Source: Sphaerolaimus hirsutus
Taxonomy: Eukaryota > Nematoda > Chromadorea > Monhysterida > Sphaerolaimidae
Reading direction: 5' to 3'
Assembly (NCBI GenBank): GCA_964036195.1
Contig: OZ038455.1
Location: forward strand, 6,093,855 to 6,157,854
DNA length: 64,000 nt
Below, in pieces: positions 45,701 through 60,700 of the stretch. The position numbers and the translations under genes were made by a program. How positions within the stretch are numbered: the stretch's first letter is position 1; every line of letters starts with the position of its first letter. Below the pieces are notes generated by a model. That model had not been told where the DNA came from. It searched no databases and saw only the letters and a program-made list of their open reading frames with translations.

Positions 45701-48700
45701 CAGCACTCCACCCACCCAACTTTGCACCACAGCTGCTTCACGATGGGTGTCAAAAAAATTTTTTTACCGAAAACGGAAAACGGAAAGGTAAAATTTTTTC
45801 ACTTTACGGAAAACGGAAAACGGAAAGGTAAAAAAAAATTTCTGCCGGAAAACGGAAAACGGAAAGGTAAAAAAATTTCACTCAGCGGAAAACGGAAAAC
45901 GGAAAGGTAAAAAAAAATTGTCGGCTGGAAAACGGAAAATGGAAAAATGGAATGCCGGAAAACGGAAAACGGAAAGCAAAATTTTCATGGAAACGGAAAA
46001 CAAATAAAGTGAAATTAGCACGGTAATAGACAAATTTGCAGAAGGAAAACCTGCATGCAGGTTTGCCTGTTTGGATTTGATTGTGGTAGCTGTACATTCT
46101 GCAACTATGGATCATGCCTGTAACTTCACTTGTAGTTCAAGCTTAACTGAACCAACAAAAAATCATCAAAAAGTAGCCATAACGGCCATAGGAAAGGAAA
46201 CACTACGACAATTTCACAGTCTAGAAGCAGTGGGAATCACTGATGACCCCTATGCAATTGATGACGACATTGCAGAGGAGATGATAATAAATAGCATAAA
46301 ATTCAACGACAACAACAAACGATACTATATTGACTGGCCGTATAAAGAGAGTATCAGTGACCTGCCCACGGGAAAAGCAGAAGCCTTGGTATGGTTTAAA
46401 TCACTGATAAGAAGATTCAACAAAGATCCAAACTTATTCAAACAATACCGGAAAGTTTTGGATGACCAACTAGAAAAGGGAATAATTGAGATCTGTAACG
46501 ACAATTACACCAGCCAGTAATCACACCGGGCAAATCGACATCATGCAGAATCGTGTACGATGGGTCGGCAGGTGAGCCCAGTTTCAACGAGTGCCTTTTT
46601 AGAGGACCAATTACAACACCATTAGCACTGGGCTTACTCCTGAGGTTCAGGGCAGGCAATCTAGCATTAATTGCCATTATTGAAAAGGCATTTTTGCAAA
46701 TAGGATTGCATGACCAAGCTAGAGACTACACACAATTTTTCTGGCTGAAAGATGCCTCAAATCTCTGCCTCAAAACCAGTAACTGAGAATAACTTAATAG
46801 TACTTCGTTTTACTAGTACTTAATAGTACTGTTTGGACTCGTCTGCAGCCCAGCAATTTTGGGAGCAGTCATAAAATACCATTTAAATGTAACAATAAAC
46901 AACATGAATGAATATGAAGAAAATGAAGGGGAACAAAACCAGTTGGCAATGATAATAAACAACATTTACGTCGATAACTTCATCATGAGTGTCACAAATG
47001 AAGTTGAAGCTTTAGAACTATATTACAAAGTCAAAGCTTTATTTAACCAATGTTCTATGAACATGAGGGAATGGCTGTCAAACTCCAGATCAGTCATGAA
47101 TGAAATAGCAGAAAACAACAGGAGTCCAAAGGTGAATAAAATTGTCGCAGTAATGGGCATGAAATAAAATCACCGAACGGACATGCTGGCAATATCAACA
47201 CCAAAATTGCAATTTGACAGCATCACAACACCAACCAGACGAAACTTGAATAAATTATTGGTGTCAGCATATGACCCAATTGGGTTCACAGCACCTGTTT
47301 CACTGACCCTGAAATCCCAGTTGTCAATGCTGATCCAAGAGACAAAAACAACACAATGGGATGAGCCACTTGAAGATAAATACAGATTGGAAAAACAATG
47401 GAAAAATGCCAGAAAACTGTAAATCGAGCCAGAAAATGGAAAAATGGCCTGGTAAAACGGAAACGGAAAGGCAAAAATTTTTCAGCCGGAAAAACAGAAA
47501 CGGAAAGGTAAAAAATTTTCAGCTGCCGGAAAACGGAAAACGGAAAACGGAAAGGTAAAAATTTTGCGGCTGCCGGAAAACGGAAAACGAAAAGGTAAAA
47601 TTTTTTTGGCTGCCGGAAAATGGAAAACGGAAAGGTAAAAAATTTTCCTGCGGAAAGGCGGAAACGAAAAACGGAAACGGAAATTTGACACTCTAATCAC
47701 CACTAGTGATGTAAAAGCGCCATGGCGCTGGCGCCTGGTGCTAGCGCCAAAGCAAAAAGCGCCATGGCGCTTTTGGCACTTGACGCCTTTTTCCTGTGGC
47801 GCCATTGGCGTTTGGCGCTGTGCTACGGAAAAGCGCCATGGCGCTTTTGGCGCTTGGCGTTGCGATGCCGTGGCGCCATTGGCGCTTGGTGCTAGTGTTT
47901 TAAAAAGCGCCAAAAAAGCGCCAAGCAGTTCAACAAATGTTCTAACAGTAAATGTGCTACTGTAAGTGTATTCCAGGAAAAACAATCCCTCTTCTTGCTT
48001 ATTTTGTCAAACATGTTAATGGAATTACAAGGATATTCAACATTTGCCCCATATAATGGCCCTCCACACACTAGTTTTCAATGACACCAAATGGCAAATA
48101 GTTCCAACCTACTTCAAAGCTTGCTGACGAGCCGACGAACAACGTTCAAATGCAAAGTGTTACATTATGTTGCAATTGAAGTTGAAATGTTGAAAAGAAT
48201 ATACCTAGTTGTATTATATGTGCAATGCACGGCTGGTATCAAGGATGTTTACAACAATGGTTAGTGTTACTCATGAGCAAGCTTTGAATTGGGATAGGAA
48301 CTATTGGTTTACATTGAGTGTCATTATCACCTGGTGTATGTAGAGCCAATCCGACTACAGCCCTGTGTAGTACACACAGAAGATGAATGTATCCAACCAA
48401 ATCAGAGGGGAGCGCCAGCACCAGCCAATGGAGGTCAGGCACACAAAAATGCGGAAATACACACTTTCAACTGAAATATACAATATCAAAAAATATGAAC
48501 ACTTTTTTTAGATGGTTTGCCATCATAGACCTAAACTCCCAAGTCCCAACTATAAAACAATCCTGACACTATAAGACCCCGTTTACACGGATTTTTTGTG
48601 ACGACTCGACAACAATAAAACGTTCAATAAATTGAGTAAGAAGGTTCCATATTCCTGATAAAAAGTGGTCAACTTTACTATCTACCTAGGCGAATATGCA

Positions 48701-51700
48701 TGCAAAATTGCAGAATTGTGCTTGTTATGCACAGTTATATACATTCGGAAACATTTTGCTATTGTCGCAGGCTGTCGGAAGTTGTCCAACAACTGTCCGA
48801 CAACTGCAAAAGTTTTCAAACGCCTTCAACTATTGAGCTACAAGCACAATTGTGCAATTTGACATGCATGTTCGCCTAGGTAGGGTGTATAATTGACCAC
48901 GTTTTTGTCATAAATATGGAACCTTTTTACTCAACTTTTTGAACTTTTTAGTGTTGTCGAATCGTCACAAAAAAATCCGTGTAAACGGGGCCTAAAGAAA
49001 AACGACTTATATCTTGCGTCTTAAATGACAAAAACAGCCCTGCATTAGCGTGGCTGCACTTTGGCGCTGGCGCTATTGGCGCTTGGCGCCAACATCCTCT
49101 GGCGCCATTGGCGCTTGGCGCCGTGGTCCAGAAAAGCGCCATGGCGCTTTTGGATGGCGCTATTTTGCTGTGGCGCCATTGGCGCTTGGCGCTAAGGTCT
49201 AGAAAGCGCCATGGCGCTTTTGGCGCTTGGCGCCAAAAGTCTGGCGCTTTTTACATCACTAATCACCACAGCTAGTGATGTAAGAACGCCATGGCGTTTT
49301 TGAGGCTTGGCGCTACCATGCTGTGGCGGCATTGGCGCTTGGCGCCATGCCTTGAAAAGCGACCTGGCGCTTTTGGCGCTTAGCGCCAATTTCGCCTGGC
49401 ACCAGGAACGAAATGCCTGGCGCTGGCGTATGGCGCTAGCGCCAAAGCAAAAACCGTCATGGCGCTTCTGGCGTTTGGCGCCGGTTTTTCTCTGGCGCCA
49501 TTGGCGCTTGACGCTGTGGTCGTAAAAGCGCCATGGCGCTTTTCACATCACTAACCACAACCGCAGCGGCAGCGCCACTGGTCACTGCCGGGGTTATTAT
49601 TTGCTCGTGTTGAATGCACGCGTTCGATCTGGACAAGTGCATAGCGCCGCTGCCGGACACGTTCGATAGGGAGCCGTCTGGGTGCATGATGGAATTGAGT
49701 AGCAATTTAGTAATATTTACCATATTTCTTCTAATATTTCTAAATTTCTTCGAAGGGCATACCTCCGATAGACGGGCAACTCCAATAGTACGGCAGGTTT
49801 TGGCACATTTTTGCACTCACGTAAACAATAGAACGGCAGCCTCCAATATAACGGTAGGGCTTGGCACGTTTTAGCACTGACGAAAACAATAGAACGGCAC
49901 CTCCAATAGAATAACAGGTAACAAGTTCACGGAAAAATACAACGGCGCTCTTCTATTAGAAGAAATACGGTAGATAGTGAGCGCCAAAAGCGCCTTAGCA
50001 CTCTTTTTCAAATCAGCACCAAGCGCGACTGCTGTCAGGATTCCTTAGGCGCTAGCGCCAGCACCATGGCGTTTTACCATCACTACTTCTGATATAAAAA
50101 TAGGTCACCTCTGGGCAGCGGCGGCTTTTTGCATTCAGCGAGCTCATTCAGCGGCACCAATGTGACGGTGTCATCGACGCCGACTTTTCCGCAACCTTTA
50201 TCTGCATCTGGACGAAATTCAATTCGCCCGATAGGTTTTTATGCGGGCAGCTAATTGAACTTAGATTGTCACTTTACAAACCATTTATTTACATTAGGTT
50301 TGACACCTTGCATGATATTTGAAATTTTACATAACTTTTGACACTTTGCATAACATTTTAGACTTCACAACGCATTCATTTTACATGACTTTCGACACTT
50401 TGCATGACGATTTAAATTTTACATGGCATTTTAAATGAATTTTGACACTTTGCATGACATTTCACATTTTACAGGGTTTGGGAGTGACACCGGCCGGCAT
50501 CAATTTACCGTATCGAATAAGGTTTCATTTTCACAAAACTTCTAACTCGACAGATCGGGTTGCCCGATAAAGATGCAGTCGGGCAATTTGAATCTCTTCC
50601 CTGACTCTTGTAGCTGCTCGCCGTAGTGTTCGCGCCATTTCGGCTTGGGCTTTGAGTTTGACGGCTTCTCGTTGTCCTCGGCGCCTGGGGACAATTCCAC
50701 TAGTGGGCAAGTGACGAAAATGTGATAAAGTTGTGACAAAATGTCAAGTTGCACGTTTGCCATTTTACAGGGCATTTTACATAGGTAACTTTCGACAGTT
50801 TGCAGGACATTTTGCTATCTATAAGGGTCTGGCAGTGCTAAGCTTACTTGTCAGATTACGTGACTTAGCTTGTAATTTTATTGTCACTTGTCCCCTTTCG
50901 CAATTGTCACCTGAGTGGTTGTCCAATTTGAGTTGCATGGCTGAGTCGTTGTGCGACTGCTGCAGCATGGCTGACCGGCGGCAATGGAAATTTTGAAATT
51001 TGAAAAATTTGAGTTGCTTTTTGAGCTGCTTTTTTAGAAAAGCAAATTGCTTTTTTTATGTAATCATTGGTTTGTGGAATTATTGACGGGAAATTGTAAT
51101 TTTTTTACGACGGTCAAGTATGCGTAAAGTTTTCTGTTGCAAGTAAGATTAGACAAGGCGAATAAATATGTTGAATCGATGTTAAATGTTGATGAAAACT
51201 ATCATCACTAATTCATTTTCAGACTGTTTTAATTGTGTTTTCGTAAAAACTAAGCAATTACACTTCTGGCTGGGCTCAATTGGTCTATTTTAAAAGCCGA
51301 TTCCATCCAAAAATCCACAAAAAATGGTCCAATGTCAAAAATTCAAATCCATTTCTTCAGACAATTTTCCACGGCCGCCGACAAAGTGGGGCGGGATTTG
51401 TCGGCTGGCCGGCCGATGGTCCAATCGTTTGAAGTTCTGCTGGCGTCGTCGTTTGATTGGTTCTCGCTCAGGCGCTCTTTGCTTCTGGAGTTGCGATTTT
51501 GAAATATACCGTATTTCTTCTAATAGAACGGCAGCCTCCAATAGAAGGGCACCTCTTATAGAATGACAGGTTTTGGCACTTTTTATTTTGGCACGTTTTG
51601 GCACACGAAAAGAATACAATGGCAGTCTCCGACGAAACGGGGCTGTGTGGTTCTGCCTAATTTACCGTAACCTGCATTTTTGTTTCACTTGAATAATTCC

Positions 51701-54700
51701 TATTTCACTTAGAAATATTTGCCTTTCTTGCCTGCTGTAAACAACGGGTGATAAAAGTAATGACATTCATAATATTTAATCTATGTTTTTATTAATCTTT
51801 ATAATTCTTTATGTCAACCCATTTTCTAACGACATGCGACAGGTGCAAAACCTGATATTTGCTTTAAAGTAGACATAATAAGCAATTTGCTCGTGTTTGA
51901 AGGTTAAATCGCCCGTATGTAAGGCCGTTCTTGCCGAAAGAACGGCCCAGTCTACGACTACTGATTTCTGATTTTAATGATTACTTTGTTTGATAGAAAT
52001 AAAATATAAACCAAAAGAACTTGAATAAAAGTTGTATAAAAGCTGAAGTTTCTGCACTGAACAACGCAGGAAAACGTAACCCCAAATAGTGTGAAACTTT
52101 ACAGGGGCCTCCAATAGAACGGCAGGTAAAAACATGACGAAAACCGAATGGCGCTCTTATATTTGAAGGAACTTACGGTAACTTAATTTCGAAATTGTGG
52201 AGTTATGAACTTTTAGACGCCTAATAATTTATATACCGTATTACCTCGAATAACCCCATTCGAATTGTCCCCCCCTCAACTTTGCTGGCGAAATAATAAA
52301 CCCCCTGGGGGTATTTCGAGGTATTACGGTACCCTCCATCTAATCCAAACCAAACCCACCTGCACCTGTCCTCATAAAGCATGTGCAAATCGGTCACAAA
52401 GCATGGATACAGGCCGGGGGAAAATAGCAATTGAATCACCCATTGGTCTGGAGGCAGTCCCAGACCCTGTAAAATGCCCTATAAAATGTCAAGTGTCATG
52501 CGAAGTGTCAAAGGTCATGTAAAATACCCTGGAAAATACCAAACGTATATTTGCCATTTTCCAGGGTATTTGACATGACTTTTGACAATTTGCATGACAT
52601 TTGACATTTTACATGGCATTTTACAGGGTCTGGGATTGGCACCTGGATCGCCCTCTGGGACGTGTCGATTTTCGTACAGCATTATCACTACTTGAGTCAT
52701 GTAATTGTACTCGGTTATTGATGATAGGAAATTCATTGCGCGCCGCCACTTTGGATCGTGTTCCTGGTGAAAAGTTTTTTTCGTATAATACGGTGTAGTC
52801 TCGTTATTTTTTAAGCAAATGCATCAAATATAGCACACCCTAGGAATTCTGGAATAAGTCCCAAACTTATAATCATTTTCAGTTGTTTTTAACGGTGGGG
52901 TTATTCGAGGGCAATAGTAGGCTCATTGTCAGGTTTGGAAGTTTGATCTGTAAAATTGGTGTTTGTTTGCTTAAGAAAAAGCAACGTTAAACATTGACTG
53001 TTATCGATGAGTTCTATAAATATTCCATTTCACTGGCGTGGGGAACTTATTCAAACGGGGGGGGGGGTGCTCATTCCAGAATTCCAATCCAATACATCAA
53101 TCTCTATCCCCCCATGCTGTATCAAGTTCATGACGCTGTGCAGATGGGACTCGCTGGTGAAGTAGAGCCGCGTGCGCACGTGCCGCATCGGCGTCGCTAT
53201 GCCCACAGAGAACCTGCGCAGTGCAGGATTGTGCAAATTGATATTATAACTGGTGCCAGTCTCGCACCGTGTAAAGTGGAGAGTGAAGTGTTGAATGTCA
53301 CGTGAAATGTCCATTTTTATGCAAGTGTGAAAAGTTTAGTAATAAAATCTACCGTATTTCCTCGTAATAACCCCCCCCCCCCCACCGACCCCTGTGGGGT
53401 TTGTTTTTCATAGTGCAAATTTTGAGGGGGGGTTAAACGAGCTGGGGGGCTATTTCGAGGAAATACGAGACCCCTTTTTTCACTTCTAATTGACATTTTA
53501 CATGACATCTGACAATTGATTTTACGCTTTACACGGTAAATAAATCCATACCGACGAACTCAGGATTGAGTCTGGTCAAATTGACCTCCTCATCACCGGA
53601 CATCAAATGTTTCAAGTCATCGCGTAGTTTTCCCATGAGCGGGGCGCAAATCCCTTGCGCTATGGCGGTTTTGCCCTCTTTTCGAACGCCGTATTCCTGA
53701 GATTTGGTAGGGTTGGAAAATTGATTTTTTTCAATTTTTGGTTTTCGGTCGAGTCAAGAATCTACCTAGTTTCGAGTCATACAACTATAGAGTAGGGCGG
53801 GGTATATTCCGCTAGTGGAAAAGTAAAAAATGATTTGCATAATTTTACTTCCCATTTTATTTCTCACTTGTCATTTCACTTCTCACCCATCATTTCGCTT
53901 CTCACTTCATTTCACTTCTCATTTCACTTCGCTAAACTTAACGCACCTTGAGCACTTTATCAAATTGAAGATCACCTAAATATCCTTCTATACTTCAAAA
54001 TTCCCTAAAACTCACCAGCGGCACTTGAATGTCGGCCATATTCTTGACGCACAGGTAAAATCGCTGAAATTGGTCGTGTTCGCGCAGCGAAATGTCCGGA
54101 TTGTGCTCGATGTCGTATTTCAGATTATCGTAGATATCTGGCGGGCAATTTCATTAGCCCGAACATTTTTTCCGGCTGTCCTAATCATTGTTTCCGAAGT
54201 TCCGTAAATTCCGGAATTTGTTATTTCTTACGGGCTTGACTGCAAAGAAATCCTCATTGGATTACCCTACACACACTAGTTGACCGCGACACCAAGACCA
54301 AATGTCAACTGGTTCCCATCCCAATTCAAAGCTTGCTGGGGCGAGCCCACGAACGTCGTTCATTCGCAATATATTCACAAGGCTCGTATGACGTGTATCT
54401 GCACTGTACACAGCAATGCGTAGTGTTACTCATCAGCAAGCTTTGAATTGGGATCGGCACCAGTTGACATTTGGTGTCATTGTCAACTAGTGTGTGTAGG
54501 GCTTTTGACGCAAATTTGTCAACGAATGATTTCCGAAACAATGAACCGGGCTGTTCTGAGAGAAACGTGTCGGGCTAATTAAATTCCGTCCCTGGTATTT
54601 TGGAAATGTCATAAGCGGCCACAGGCTCCACATTGTTGCTACGTTTGCTAACACCGCAAAAATCGTGGTAAAGCTTGGTCCAACGTTGTTCGGCCATTGC

Positions 54701-57700
54701 GCACGTTTCATCGTGGTAAAATGTCTTGTCTGAAGTTTTTGTGAGGATCAAATTGATTATGGTATAGAAGTTTTCACTTGGATCAGCCTCGCATCTGAAC
54801 AAGTGACATTTTTTGGCAAATTTGCCAATTTACTGTAAAGTCTTGTGAAAAAATGATGGATGCACGATAAAAATGCTTACTTACTTGTCAATTTGACAGG
54901 TGTCTGAAAGATTGTCTGGCACTTAAGACAGAATTATCAATCAAATGTCAAATGACAGGAAAAATGGCACTAATTCACACCTGGTTTGTGCAGCTGCCAT
55001 CCATGTAAAGTCGCACAAATTTTGGTGATATACTCGGCTATTTCTCGACACATGCTTCCGGGGTTTTTCACAAAATGCAGTGCGTCGGAAATGGCTGTGC
55101 GATTCATTGGATTGAGTAATGCCTTTTCTTCATCTGTGAAATCACCATCTTTCTGGGGGCACTCACGGACCCTGTAAAACGCTCTGGAAAATGGAAAATG
55201 TCATGCAAAGCGTCAAAAGACATGTAAAATGCCCTGTAAAATGTCAAAATGCCATGTTCAATAGTTGAATGTCCTGCGAATTGTCTAAAGTCATGAAAAT
55301 GCCTTGTAAAATGGTGAATGATATGCAAAGTGTCACAAGTTATGTAAAATGTCAGATGACTTGTAAAAATTAAAATAAAATTTGACATTTTTTGGGGCAT
55401 TTTGCATGACTTTGGCACTTTGCCTGACATTTGACATCTTACCAGTTTTTCAATGACTTTTGACACTTTTCATAACTATTGACATTTTACATGTTTTTTT
55501 ATGACCTTTGACACTTTACATTTAACAGGACATTTTACAGAGTCTGGAAGTGGCACCTGCAGAATGTCATGCAGAAATTTGTATTTGAGCTCATCTTGGA
55601 AGAATTTTGCATGATGATCATCATCTAGAAGTACTTCTGATTGATTCACCATTTGTGCCAAAATTGGGGGTAGATCCCCTTCGAGTGCCAGCATGCCCTG
55701 TGTGGGGATGTTAGATAAAATTTTCACCGTTTTAGTAGGAACACTGAAAAAACACACAGATACATGAATAAGTAATAATACGCAGTGAGATATCATTTTG
55801 TGGAAAAATTGAATCTTGTCAAGCAAAAAATACATTTAGGATGAAAATTGTAAAATCCACGGGATTTCTGTGTGTTTCTGTCAAAGTCAAGTAGGAAACA
55901 CAAAACTAGGTGCAAAGTCTATATTTAATTGTTTTTGAGACACAAAGTTTCGAGAGTATTCATGCATTCAGAGTGGCGGACGTGTATAACAAAATTGTGA
56001 CGGCGTTGTTGGATTATTGCCAATTTGCCGTACTTGACACACGTTTATCATTTGACCAGACAAATTTATTTTTAAAAAAACTTCTCAATTCCTAAAACTT
56101 ATCCTAACATCGACCACTTCCACTCGCAAATAGGTGATTTTTTTAAAAAAACCTTGGCAAAGGCGGCAGCGGTCATCATGACCCTTCCCTCATCGCTGGC
56201 ATAGATCTTCAAATCGTGTCTGAAGGTTGAATGCAGCCTCAAGAAACCCCTCCCTGCCTTGTCGTTGCAGCCTCGCATCGCAGGGTAGAGGGTGCGGAAA
56301 AGTTTGCCTAGAGCCTCCGCTTGAATTACGCCCGCCTCGGTTAGCTCGCCGCCTGGGTGGCGGTTTTTAAAAATGTTTTCTTTCAGAATGTAGGTTTTTT
56401 AAAACTGATGACTATTTATGTGCGTATTTACCCACATACCTAGTTGCATTTTTAAATTTTTTGTTTTTGACAATCATTTAGTGCATCTGCAAAATAAGTG
56501 CATGTAGAACTGGGAGATCTGGGAAGATTTGCAAATGGGATATTCTCATTAAACTACAACCATTGGTTATTCAATTATTTTCTGCGTGCCAACTGGTCAA
56601 TATCATAGGTATTTTTATTTACCTAAATTATAACCTAAATAGCTGTGGGTGGACTGCTAATTCTACTTCCTTTGTCAAATTTTCTTTTCTTTTTTTGCCG
56701 TTTCCCGGATCCCCCATTGCAAAAATTCTCAATTTCTTTATCCACTCCGAGATGCAAAATGTTAAAAAAATTACCCCATTTTAAAATAAACAGAATTGCC
56801 GGCGCGTGGTCAGCTTCAACGGCGTTTGATTCTTCACTGTTTTTCGATGTTTTCCAGGCATACTTCAATTGAACTTTGCGGTTGATGCCAGACAAATGGC
56901 CGCGGCTGGAAAGGGGGTGGAATTGGGATGTGAATTCACAACGCTTCACACAGATCACATCATTTGTTGGCCATGAATCACAGCAAATGAAGTGTTCATG
57001 AAGTGCATTGAAGTGGTCTGATGTGGTTTGAAGTGCCCACACGTCATGATCACACTTCAGAGCATGATCACGTCTGATTGCCAAGGCATGCACTTTGCAG
57101 ACACTCCACAAATTTCACTACTCAATTCTCTACAGTTGAAGTGCGAGAAACTTTGTGAAGTGTGTTGGAGTGTTTGCATGAAGGTACTTAACCACAGATC
57201 ACGACAGATCACCAGCACTGTTTTTGCCGCAAATGCACACCAAGTACAAAACACAGATCTATCTCACCTGAGCACCTTGACCACAGTGTTCCATCTATTC
57301 CACACTTTTTCCTTGCTCTGCAACTGTGCCCTGCATTGGGTCAAATCTAATTCACCACGCGAGAGGTGTGAATGTGCCATGTCAGTGTTTTGGGATTTTA
57401 TTGCATTCATCTGTGTGTGGAGGTGGGAAAATGGGGGGGGGGGGGGTTCTGAGATTTTCAAAGATATGGTGATGTTTTTGAACATTTCATAAGTTTTTCC
57501 CCATGATTTTTGTAATGATTGTTTGGTGAATGTACTTTTTGGCACAGCCGAGCAAAATTTATTTGTATTTACCCAAAATACCTGTGTATCCCATGTATTT
57601 TACATTGATTTTCTCATCGAATTATGTTTCATTCTCCTAGGTATATCTTTAGAAATAGATTACTTAAAACATTAAACACTCAAAGTTCAAGAAAATATTT

Positions 57701-60700
57701 TTTCCCTGATTTTTTTTGTTCTTCCTAAAAATGACAGTTTTAACAAGTTATCGTTAGGATTCATCATGTATTTAAATCAAAATACCTTCAGTGATGTACG
57801 AGAAATGATGCCTGATGAACATGAACATCTGGAAATTCACTATCAAGTGACATCACAGAAAACACATCAGAAAACACTTCACACACACAGAAAACACTTC
57901 ACACTTCACACACATCCAAGCACATCACAAACCCATCATTTGCAAGTCAAAATTCTAGCCAACCTTTTCAACAATAGCTCTCTTTTTCTCCTCAGTTTCT
58001 TGCATCATTTCGCGGGCCAGGGTCAACACTTTACGCAAAACTGTCGGTCGTTTGATTTTTAATTGACCTTTCTTTTCACCTCCTTCCGCTCTGAACAGGA
58101 CGTAAAGTCTGCGGTGTTCAAATGTATGTTTTAAAGCCAATTTTTAAGTGTGATATGAACTTAAAGGTTTTTTTGTTCAAAATGTGTCACTTAACAGAGC
58201 GGTCGGTTTAGGATCGGGTTTAAAAGTGTGCGAGTAAAAATACCCTGCGAAACGCACGCGACGCATTTTTCTGTAATATGTTCAAAACTAAAATGTTCAA
58301 AAAAGCAAACAAACTTTTTCAGCCTTTTCGTTTTTTTTTGTCTTTGAGTGAAAGTTCGATTATTAGTATCCCTTTCGCGCGTTTTCGAGTATCTAACACC
58401 TAAAATAAATTGAATGCAATACTTTGCGGTCCACCGAGTGAAAGAAAAGTGATTTGCAATTTACATTAAAAAATCATTAGTTTTGCACATTTTAGAAAAA
58501 AGAGCATTAGCATCCGTGCCTTTCTAACGACTCCAAAAAACGCACCTCTCATCCTTGACAGTAAACTTCAACTTCTGTTTGGGTGTCCTGTCCCCATGTC
58601 TGATAATTCCCAACACGCAGCGCAATTCCAGTTTGTGCCCGTCGGCGACGGGTTCCCACGGCTGCCGCTGGGTTTGTCTGAAGGGTGTCGGGTAGGTTTG
58701 CAGTTTTTAAGGGGTTTTGTGGGTGAGATTTTTGATGCCCTTTTTGACTTTGAGGCTGAGGCTGGTAAGGCAGTAACATGTAAGATGTAATGTAGGTAAT
58801 CTAGCATTTGTCTTTTTTTACATTTGTCATTTTACATGACGTTTTACACTTTGCACGACATCTGACATTTTACAGGGTCCAGGATTAGGTAACCACCTGG
58901 CTGCCAAAAAGTTACATGTTCAGCGGCGGACTAGATATAGCAGGCTCAAATTCAACTTCGAATCACCAACTTGTCCTTGTCCCCTTTATTAGGTGGATGT
59001 TCCCTTTCATCGCCGCCCCACTCGCTCTCATCAGATCTGGTCACTTGGTACGGGATGCGTCTGTATGGGAATTATAACAAAAACAACATGAACTCTTGAA
59101 GTGTGTGGACTTTTTGCTGTGAATGGATGTATTTGTGGCGAGTTAAAGTAGCTGTGGAGTGGTATTTGTGAAGCAGTTCACTCGGCCACCATGTATATCA
59201 TGAGATGTTTTGCATGGTTTTTTTCACACACTTTTTCCTGGCATTCAACTGTTTTTATAGTCATTGCGATTTCTGTTTTTAAAGTAATGTATGTGGAATT
59301 TTCTGTCAGTTGACATGTCTGGTGATGTGGGATGAATGAATGGGTTGTTTGTGAAGTTAATTCAACAAGCCAGTGTTGTGAGTACCAGTATGGAAATACT
59401 TCAGTGCAAAGTGCAGATATGATAAACTTCTGGGGCCAGTTCCGCAAGTGGACAAGTTAAGAGTTAAAAGTTTAGAGTTGAGTTAAATGACAAATGGCGA
59501 GTTAAGAGTAAAGTTCAAGTTTAAGAGAAAAGATAAAGTTTAAGAGTTGAGTTAAAATTTAAGAGTTGAGTCAAAAGTTGAGTTAAATGTTAAGAGTTGA
59601 GTTAAAGGTTGAGTTAAATGTTAAGAGTTGAGTTAAAGGTTAAAAGTTGAGTTAAGAGTTAAGAGTTGAGTTAAGAGTTGAGAGTTAAGAGACAAGTGGA
59701 AAATGATGATAAAAAAATATAAAAAAATAAAAATGTGAAATTGGTATCGATACAACGCTCTCAAGATCCGAATTAATTTTTTTAATTTTTTTATTACATT
59801 TTTCCCCCATTTGTCTTTTAAATCAACCTTTAACTCACCTTTTAACCTTTAACTCAACTCTTAACTCAACTCTTAACTAAACTCTTAACTCAACTCTTAA
59901 CTCAACTCTTAACTCAACTCTTAACTCTTAACTCAACTTTTAACCTTTAACTCAACTCTTAACATTTAACTCAACTTTTAACTCAACTCTCAAATTTTAA
60001 CTTTTCTCTTAAACTTAAACTTTTCTCTTAAACTTTAACTTTACTCTTAACTCGCCATTTGTCATTTTACTCAACTCTTAACTTTTAACTCTTAACTTGT
60101 CCACTTGCGGAACCGGCACCTGATGTGATTGTATCAAACTCAAAGTTCAACTACCTAGGTACATCTTCAGTAAAATAACAAGAAACAACAACCAATCCAA
60201 ACTAACTTCACAGGGGCACAATTCCTCAATATGATATCGCCAAGTATGCTGCCCGCATCTTCATAGTACTTGTCAGAAGACTTGACAAAACTGAATCCAT
60301 TCACATCGCACACATAGGACTTGCCCCCTGCTCGCAGCAGGTCAAAACCGCAGATGGTTTGCTGTAAATTTGTCAAACATGTTCAATGTTCAGAGCAGGG
60401 TTGGCAAAATCTCAGAAAAATGTGGAAAAATTTGAGAATAAAATAAAATGGAAGATTTCAAAATAAAAATTGCATAGAAATCCGAATTTTTTAAAATTTC
60501 TGAAATATTGTATAAAAATTCATATTTTTGTAAAATTGCATAAAAATTCATATTTTTTTGTAAATTTTTTGTCTTGCTGCTTGAGTTTCTACCTGTTTAT
60601 CCATGGAACTGGGGGCAGTCTCAAACTTTGTAAAGTGTCACATGTCATGTAAATAGTTATGCAATTTCATTGTCATTTCAGTGTGTAGTGTGAAGTAAAG

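Larger units (their letters stand above)
39710..51484 (-). other. probable C-terminal tail exons of PPIP5K
   Basis: The tail of this protein is poorly conserved, so these exons rest on codon character, phase and intron type. Candidates: about 51484-51360 (start completes the AG left by exon 52366), 50684-50551, 49677-49562, 45217-45191, 45010-about 44890, 43176-43135, 42683-about 42500, 41934-41905, 40139-40076 and 39739-39710 (ends EFDDAEERD then TGA). The pairs 45217/45010, 43176/42683, 41934/40139 and 40139/39739 are phase-consistent across introner copies. Donors of the 50.6-, 45.0- and 42.5-kb exons are not certain. A GC-rich open stretch near 44,340-44,430 may be a further exon. Confidence 0.5.

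Noticed and set aside
45490-49530. Ala/Lys/Arg-rich frames near the GCGCCA and GGAAAACGG repeats
   Set aside because: By-products of simple repeats with no start context or conservation.
56635-57492. Plus-strand 154-aa frame (57,028-57,492)
   Set aside because: Overlaps phase-consistent minus-strand PPIP5K exons at 57,317-57,268 and a GAAGTG/CACTTC-rich repeat; no coding support.
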